Positions 6,092 through 10,457 of a DNA stretch of 10,457 bases are shown in pieces. This stretch comes from Lachnospiraceae bacterium. Its GTDB lineage: Bacteria; Bacillota; Clostridia; Lachnospirales; Lachnospiraceae. The notes under the pieces are model-generated. The model made no database searches and had not been told where the DNA came from. It worked only from the letters and a program-made list of their open reading frames with translations. Location: positions 8,321-18,777 of the forward strand of contig JAAUZS010000041.1 in NCBI GenBank assembly GCA_014804495.1, read 5' to 3'. The position numbers were made by a program, and so were the translations under genes. Position 1 is the first letter of the stretch. Each line of letters begins with the position of its first letter.

Positions 6092-7332
6092 GCAGAGTCA
6101 TTGTAGTTGGCGGAGGAGCCGCCGGAATGATGGCGGCAGTCAGTGCCGCATGTAAGGGGCATGAGACGCTCTTATTTGAACAGAATGAGAAGCTTGGGAA
6201 AAAACTTTTTATTACTGGAAAGGGAAGATGCAATGTAACCAACGCCTGTGAGGCTGACAAATTTTTTGAAAGCATTATATCTAATCCAAAGTTTTTATAC
6301 AGTGCCTTTTATGGATTTGATAACAGGCAGATGATGGCGTTTTTGGAGAAAGCAGGCTGTCGCCTTAAGATAGAGAGAGGAGAGCGCGTTTTCCCGGTGT
6401 CAGACCACTCTTCGGATATTATAGCGACGCTTCAGCGTATTTTGAAAGAAAGAAAAGCAGAAATAAGGCTGCGAATGAAGGTAAGCGAACTTCTCATAGA
6501 AGATGATATATCGGAAGGCTCAAAGAAGGTCTGCGGAGTACTTTTAGGAAATGGTAAAAAAGAACCTGCGGATGCCGTAATCCTTGCAACAGGCGGACTC
6601 TCATATCCACTCACCGGTTCGACCGGGGATGGTATAAGGATGGCAGAGAGCGCAGGTCATAAGATAAAGAACTGCGTACCGTCGTTAGTGCCGTTTAATG
6701 TAAAAGAAGAATGGTGCATGCGTTTGCAGGGGCTGTCGCTAAAGAATGTTAATCTTATTATGAAAGACGGAAATAAAGAGGTGTATCGTGGATTTGGAGA
6801 GATGCTTTTTACACATTTCGGAATCAGCGGACCATTGGTACTTACTGCCAGCAGCTTTTATGAAAGATGTAAGAATAAAGACAATATCATTTGCGAATTA
6901 GATTTGAAACCCGCTTTGTCTGAAGAACAGCTTGAAAAAAGGGTGTTGAGGGATTTTGAAGATAATCAGAACAGACAGTTCAAAAATGCCTTAAGTGGAT
7001 TGCTGCCTTCTAAGCTTGTTCCTGTTATGGTAGGACTCTCGGAAATTCTTCCCGAGAAAAAAGTGAATGAGGTTACAAAAGCGGAAAGAAAGTATCTGGT
7101 ACATTTGATGAAACACTTAAATCTTCATATAAACGGTACAAGAGGTTTTGATGAAGCAATTATTACACAGGGCGGCGTAAACGTTAAGGAAGTTAATCCG
7201 TCCACTATGGAATCCAAGCTTGTTAAGGGCTTGTATTTTGCAGGAGAGATACTGGACCTGGATGCTTTGACTGGCGGATTTAATCTGCAGATTGCGTGGT
7301 CAACAGGACACTTGGCGGGAGACAGTATATAA
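6088..7332 (+). CDS. HI0933/BaiN-type NAD(P)/FAD-dependent oxidoreductase
   Basis: This 414-residue flavoprotein belongs to the HI0933-like family, variously annotated as aminoacetone oxidase family or BaiN. An N-terminal Rossmann FAD site is visible: VIVVGGGAAGMMAA at residues 4-17, with Glu31 at the end of the second strand for the ribose hydroxyls. Then come the family block TGKGRCNVTN (43-52), ATGGLSYPLTGSTGDG (about 167-182) and the C-terminal FAD-binding block GLYFAGEILDLDALTGGFNLQIAWSTGHLAG. The family's physiological substrate is largely unknown; one member from Clostridium scindens was reported to act on bile acid intermediates, but the family is widespread and that role cannot be assumed. 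I chose ATG at 6088, which overlaps the murR stop by four bases and suggests translational coupling; the GTG at 6073 would add five non-family residues. Confidence 0.9.
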   Translation: MSRVIVVGGGAAGMMAAVSAACKGHETLLFEQNEKLGKKLFITGKGRCNVTNACEADKFFESIISNPKFLYSAFYGFDNRQMMAFLEKAGCRLKIERGERVFPVSDHSSDIIATLQRILKERKAEIRLRMKVSELLIEDDISEGSKKVCGVLLGNGKKEPADAVILATGGLSYPLTGSTGDGIRMAESAGHKIKNCVPSLVPFNVKEEWCMRLQGLSLKNVNLIMKDGNKEVYRGFGEMLFTHFGISGPLVLTASSFYERCKNKDNIICELDLKPALSEEQLEKRVLRDFEDNQNRQFKNALSGLLPSKLVPVMVGLSEILPEKKVNEVTKAERKYLVHLMKHLNLHINGTRGFDEAIITQGGVNVKEVNPSTMESKLVKGLYFAGEILDLDALTGGFNLQIAWSTGHLAGDSI

Positions 7333-7382
7333 AGCAGCATATAAGATAGCAAATAAAATAACATAAAAACAGGAGAAAGATA

Positions 7383-8054
7383 ATGGGATATAAAATAGCG
7401 ATTGACGGGCCTGCGGGAGCGGGAAAAAGCACTATAGCAAAGGTTATAGCAAAGAAGCTTGGTTTTATATATGTAGATACAGGAGCTATGTACCGTGCCA
7501 TGGCGCTCTTTATTATGAATGAGGGAATAGATCCTAAAGATGCGGAAGCGATAAACAATAAGTGCAAAGAAGCAGATATTACGATTCGTTATGAAAACGG
7601 CGAACAGATAGTTTGTTTAAACGGAGAAAATGTAAACAGTCTGATCAGAACACAGCAGGTTGGCAATATGGCTTCACTTACGAGTCCGAATAAAGAAGTC
7701 AGAAAGAAACTCGTGGAATTACAGCAGAAATTAGCCGCTGATGCGGATGTGGTAATGGATGGAAGAGATATCGGCACCTGTGTTCTGCCGGATGCGGAAG
7801 TGAAGGTTTTTCTTACTGCCGGAAGCAGAGTACGTGCCGAGCGCAGATATAAGGAACTTACGGCAAAAGGTGAGACATGTGATATTGATATAATCGAAAA
7901 AGAAATCATTGAGCGGGATCATCAGGATATGACAAGGGAAATTTCACCACTTAAGGCGGCTGATGATGCCACTTTTGTAGATTCTTCCTATATGACAATT
8001 GAGGAAGTTGCAGATACAATTATCGGTATGGTATCCTGCAATAAGGAAGGGTAG
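7383..8054 (+). CDS. cmk: Cytidylate kinase
   Basis: The enzyme phosphorylates CMP and dCMP to the diphosphates with ATP, salvaging pyrimidine nucleotides for RNA, DNA and phospholipid synthesis. The 223-residue protein carries the P-loop GPAGAGKS (residues 9-16), the DTGAMYRA block (32-39), DGRDIGT (126-132), the short LID arginines RAERR (151-155) and RDHQDMTREISPLKAADDA near the C terminus, all characteristic of bacterial Cmk. Length is normal. AGGAG at 7371-7375 lies seven bases before the ATG. It follows the flavoprotein gene by 50 bases without a terminator and is four bases from ispH. Clustering of cmk with rpsA or an S1-like gene is conserved widely (for example in Escherichia coli and Bacillus subtilis). 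Confidence 0.97.
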   Translation: MGYKIAIDGPAGAGKSTIAKVIAKKLGFIYVDTGAMYRAMALFIMNEGIDPKDAEAINNKCKEADITIRYENGEQIVCLNGENVNSLIRTQQVGNMASLTSPNKEVRKKLVELQQKLAADADVVMDGRDIGTCVLPDAEVKVFLTAGSRVRAERRYKELTAKGETCDIDIIEKEIIERDHQDMTREISPLKAADDATFVDSSYMTIEEVADTIIGMVSCNKEG

Positions 8055-8058
8055 AGCA

Positions 8059-8907
8059 ATGGAAGTAATAGTTGCAAAAAATATCGGCTTCTGCTTTGGT
8101 GTAAAAAGAGCAGTAGATGCCGTATATGAACAGGCCGAAAAAGATGGAAACATATATACATACGGAGCGATAACCCATAATGAAGAAGTCGTTAAGGATT
8201 TGGAGAAAAAGGGTGTAAGTGTAATAGGCTCTGCCAAAGAGCTTGAGAGCATACAGGAAGGTACTGTTATTATCCGCGCACACGGAGTGGCGCAAAGTTT
8301 TTATGAACAGATTGGCAGACAGGGACTTAAATATATTGACATGACCTGTCCTTTTGTCAAAAGAATTCATGATATAGTGGAAAAAGAAAGCGCGGCGGGA
8401 AAGCAGATTGTTATAATAGGCAACGCGGGACATCCGGAAATCGAGGGGATTGTAGGCTGGTGTAAAACTCCGGCAATCGTTATAGAATCACTGGATGAAG
8501 CGAAGGAATTTGATTATACGGGCGAAAAAGAGCTTTGTGTTGTGTCGCAGACGACATATAACTACAATAAATTTCAAGATATAGTTGAAATTTTTAAACA
8601 AAAAGGTTACAATGTTATTATTGAGAATACTATATGTAACGCCACAGAGGTGCGACAAACCGAGGCAAGGGAAATAGCGGCTAAAGTTGATGTTATGATA
8701 GTAATAGGTGGAAATCATAGTTCTAATACACGAAAACTATATGAAATCTGTATGCAGGAATGTGAAAACACTTATTTTATACAGACACTGGATGACTTGA
8801 ATTTAGATTTATCTGAATCTGTCAAACTGGTGGGCATTACAGCAGGGGCATCTACCCCAAACAATATTATCGAGGAGGTTCAAAATTATGTCAGAATTAA
8901 CTTTTGA
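8059..8907 (+). CDS. ispH: 4-hydroxy-3-methylbut-2-enyl diphosphate reductase
   Basis: IspH (LytB) catalyses the last step of the MEP pathway, reducing HMBPP to IPP and DMAPP with an iron-sulfur cluster. The 282-residue protein has the three cluster cysteines Cys12 (FCFGVKRAV), Cys97 (MTCPFVKR) and Cys193 (TICNAT), the substrate-binding histidines His40, His75 and His125, the proton-relay Glu127 (GHPEIEG), the TTYN block near 165-168, SSN at 221-223 and Ser265 in GASTPNN. ATG at 8059 gives the canonical start MEVIVAKNIGFCFG and is preceded by GGAAGG at 8045-8050; an upstream ATG at 7999 lies inside cmk and adds non-family sequence. The last 20 bases overlap rpsA in another frame, and the stop context UUU-UGA would allow a +1 slip into S1. 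In several Clostridia these two proteins are fused. Confidence 0.96.
   Translation: MEVIVAKNIGFCFGVKRAVDAVYEQAEKDGNIYTYGAITHNEEVVKDLEKKGVSVIGSAKELESIQEGTVIIRAHGVAQSFYEQIGRQGLKYIDMTCPFVKRIHDIVEKESAAGKQIVIIGNAGHPEIEGIVGWCKTPAIVIESLDEAKEFDYTGEKELCVVSQTTYNYNKFQDIVEIFKQKGYNVIIENTICNATEVRQTEAREIAAKVDVMIVIGGNHSSNTRKLYEICMQECENTYFIQTLDDLNLDLSESVKLVGITAGASTPNNIIEEVQNYVRINF
8873..8878 (+). promoter_or_regulatory. Ribosome binding site of rpsA inside ispH
   Basis: AGGAGG, within the ispH codons for Glu-Glu-Val, sits nine bases before the rpsA ATG at 8888. It shows that S1 can be started independently, while its place inside ispH implies coupling to ispH translation. Confidence 0.8.
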
Positions 8908-10036
8908 ACAAATGTTAGAAGATTCTTTAAAGACAATACACACAGGAGAGGTTGTTGAAGGTACGGTCATTGATGTTAAACCAGAAGAGATTGTTCTTAA
9001 TATTGGATATAAATCAGACGGCATTTTAACCAGAAATGAATACACAAATGAGCCCAATGTTGATTTGACAGCAGTAGTAAAACCGGGCGATAAGATGGAA
9101 GTCAAGGTTTTAAAAGTAAATGATGGAGAAGGACAAGTTCTTCTTACCTATAAGCGTCTTGCTGCAGACAGAGGAAATAAAAGGATTGAGGAAGCATATA
9201 ATAATAAAGAAGTTTTGAAAGCAAATGTAGCGCAGGTTTTAGATGGCGGATTGAGCGTTATAGTTGACGAAGTAAGGATTTTCATTCCTGCAAGCCTTGT
9301 ATCCGACGGCTATGAAAAGGATTTGACGAAATATGCAGGACAGGAAATAGAGTTCGTTATCAGTGAATATAATCCGAAGAGAAGGAGATATATCGGTGAT
9401 CGTAAGCAGTTAATTGTAGCTAAGAAAGCCGAATTACAAAAGCAGTTATTTGAAAAGATCAAAGAAGGCGACATAGTAGAAGGCACTGTTAAGAACATAA
9501 CAGAGTTTGGTGCATTTATAGACCTTGGAGGCGCTGACGGACTGCTTCATATATCTGAGATGTCATGGGGCAGAGTTGAAAACCCTAAGAAAGTCTTTAA
9601 AGTAGGCGAAAATCTTAAGGTGCTGATTAAAGAAATATCAGGAAATAAGGTTGCTTTAAGTCTTAAATTTGAGGATGAAAATCCTTGGAAAGATGCGGCA
9701 GTTAAATATGCAATCGGAAATGTTGTTACAGGTAAAGTTGCGCGTATGACAGATTTTGGTGCATTTGTAGAATTAGAATCCGGTATAGACGCACTTCTTC
9801 ATGTTTCACAGATTTCAAAGGAACGTATTGAAAAACCTGCTGATGTATTGAAGGTTGGAGAGGAAGTAACTGCTAAAGTTGTTGATTTCAAAGAAGAGGA
9901 AAAAAAGATCAGCTTAAGTATCAAAGCCATGTATGCACCGGCATCAAAAGAAGAAGCAGAAGACGACGATGCGGATGAGGTGTCTGTGGATATTGATGCG
10001 GTAATCGCAAGTGAAAGCGAGAATGCTGAGCAGTAA
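8888..10036 (+). CDS. rpsA: Ribosomal protein S1 (four S1 domains)
   Basis: S1 is an RNA-binding protein that helps load mRNA on the small ribosomal subunit; in Firmicutes its exact role is less settled than in E. coli. The 382-residue protein contains four S1 (OB-fold) domains: about residues 19-90, a divergent second at about 108-175, and two strong ones at about 194-261 (VEGTVKNITEFGAFIDLGGADGLLH region) and 278-347 (TGKVARMTDFGAFVELESGIDALLH region). It ends in an acidic tail (residues 354-382), and two stop codons follow in tandem. Escherichia S1 has six domains; four is usual for low-GC Gram-positive forms. ATG at 8888 has its own AGGAGG inside ispH. If ribosomes slip +1 at the ispH stop, S1 would join IspH starting at the Glu7 codon, losing the first six residues. 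Confidence 0.93.
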   Translation: MSELTFEQMLEDSLKTIHTGEVVEGTVIDVKPEEIVLNIGYKSDGILTRNEYTNEPNVDLTAVVKPGDKMEVKVLKVNDGEGQVLLTYKRLAADRGNKRIEEAYNNKEVLKANVAQVLDGGLSVIVDEVRIFIPASLVSDGYEKDLTKYAGQEIEFVISEYNPKRRRYIGDRKQLIVAKKAELQKQLFEKIKEGDIVEGTVKNITEFGAFIDLGGADGLLHISEMSWGRVENPKKVFKVGENLKVLIKEISGNKVALSLKFEDENPWKDAAVKYAIGNVVTGKVARMTDFGAFVELESGIDALLHVSQISKERIEKPADVLKVGEEVTAKVVDFKEEEKKISLSIKAMYAPASKEEAEDDDADEVSVDIDAVIASESENAEQ

Positions 10037-10098
10037 TAAATCAAATTGCCGATTGATGGATTTATATTGTTATCGGAAAAAGGAGAGTGTGAATAGCA

Positions 10099-10457
10099 AT
10101 GGCATATGATTATGAGTATTTCAAGAAGGCTGTTTTAGATTTAACTAAAATTGATTTAAATGCTTATAAAGAGAAGCAGATGAAACGCCGGATTGATACA
10201 TTGATTTCCAAAAATAAGATTGTAGGGTATGATAACTATGTGTCAGCTCTTAAAAGTGATAAAAAACTGTTTGAGGAATTTGTCAATTATCTGACTATCA
10301 ATGTTTCGGAATTTTATCGTAATCCGGAGCAGTGGCAGATTATGGATAGAGATATAATTCCTGAACTTATAAAAAAATTTGGTAATAATCTGAAGGTATG
10401 GAGTGCAGCCTGCTCTACCGGAGATGAACCATACTCGCTTGTTATGGCGTTATCAAG
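10099..10457 (+). CDS. cheR: CheR-type chemotaxis protein methyltransferase, 3' partial
   Basis: CheR uses S-adenosylmethionine to methylate glutamates of chemoreceptors, setting their adaptation state. The first 119 codons are visible and open to the window end. Residues 1-70 match the all-helical CheR N-terminal domain, with the basic KEKQMKRRID segment that contacts receptors; then NYLTINVSEFYRNPEQW matches the family's TTNVTEFFR-type block; and VWSAACSTGDEPYSLVMALS matches the SAM-binding WSAACSxGxEPYS motif that begins the catalytic domain. AGGAG at 10081-10085 lies thirteen bases before the ATG, rather far, but no closer start exists because GTG at 10087 runs directly into TGA. It follows rpsA by 62 bases with no clear terminator. 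A motile or chemosensory organism is implied, though lone CheR proteins also occur in other signalling systems. Confidence 0.92.
   Translation, partial: MAYDYEYFKKAVLDLTKIDLNAYKEKQMKRRIDTLISKNKIVGYDNYVSALKSDKKLFEEFVNYLTINVSEFYRNPEQWQIMDRDIIPELIKKFGNNLKVWSAACSTGDEPYSLVMALS

Noticed and set aside
7999-8058. Upstream ATG extension of ispH
   Set aside because: The 20 added residues lie inside cmk and do not resemble an IspH N terminus; ATG at 8059 has a spaced GGAAGG and gives the canonical start.
10047-10077. Possible hairpin CCGAT...ATCGG between rpsA and cheR
   Set aside because: It has only five pairs around a loop of about 18 bases and is followed by A residues, so it is not a usable + strand terminator.
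1-10457. tRNA, rRNA, CRISPR arrays, riboswitches or transposase genes
   Set aside because: I looked and saw no cloverleaf with conserved arms, no regularly spaced direct repeats, no recognisable riboswitch core and no transposase or integrase sequence.

Overview
The window looks like chromosome from a low-GC, anaerobic Clostridia species, most likely a Lachnospiraceae-type bacterium. This is an inference from the AT-leaning codon use, strong AGGAGG-type ribosome binding sites, and the combination of a decarboxylase sodium pump with a cmk-ispH-rpsA cluster. All genes read on the + strand. The window opens inside one gene and ends inside another.

Positions 1-3776 hold a four-gene operon for a membrane-bound, biotin-dependent, Na+-translocating decarboxylase, best read as oxaloacetate decarboxylase. 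In order these are a large gamma-type subunit (5' end outside the window), a free-standing biotin carrier protein, the integral-membrane beta subunit that moves Na+, and the carboxyltransferase alpha subunit, which lacks the fused biotin domain seen in enterobacterial OadA. Carboxyl is taken from oxaloacetate by alpha, carried on the biotin lysine of the small carrier, and released as CO2 by beta while Na+ is exported; gamma anchors the complex. A good hairpin terminator at 3805-3844, usable in both directions, closes the operon.

Positions 3845-4553 hold no credible gene. They contain two long, GC-richer palindromic elements set in AT-rich DNA: a nested 227-bp one (3899-4125) and a 138-bp one with 18-bp perfect terminal inverted repeats that can fold into a three-way junction (4221-4358). 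They are either small non-autonomous mobile elements or structured RNAs; I cannot name a family. After them come a strong sigma-A-type promoter and two palindromes that could be operators for the TetR gene that follows.

Positions 4554-10457 run as a dense + strand series: TetR regulator, MurR/RpiR regulator with a sugar-phosphate SIS domain, an HI0933/BaiN-type flavoprotein, cytidylate kinase (cmk), IspH of the MEP isoprenoid pathway, ribosomal protein S1 (rpsA) and the start of a CheR chemotaxis methyltransferase. From murR to rpsA the genes overlap or lie within about 50 bases of each other, which suggests cotranscription. The most interesting coding feature is the ispH/rpsA junction: the genes overlap by 20 bases, and the ispH stop codon sits in a UUU-UGA context where a single +1 slip would give an IspH-S1 fusion, an arrangement that occurs as one continuous protein in other Clostridia.
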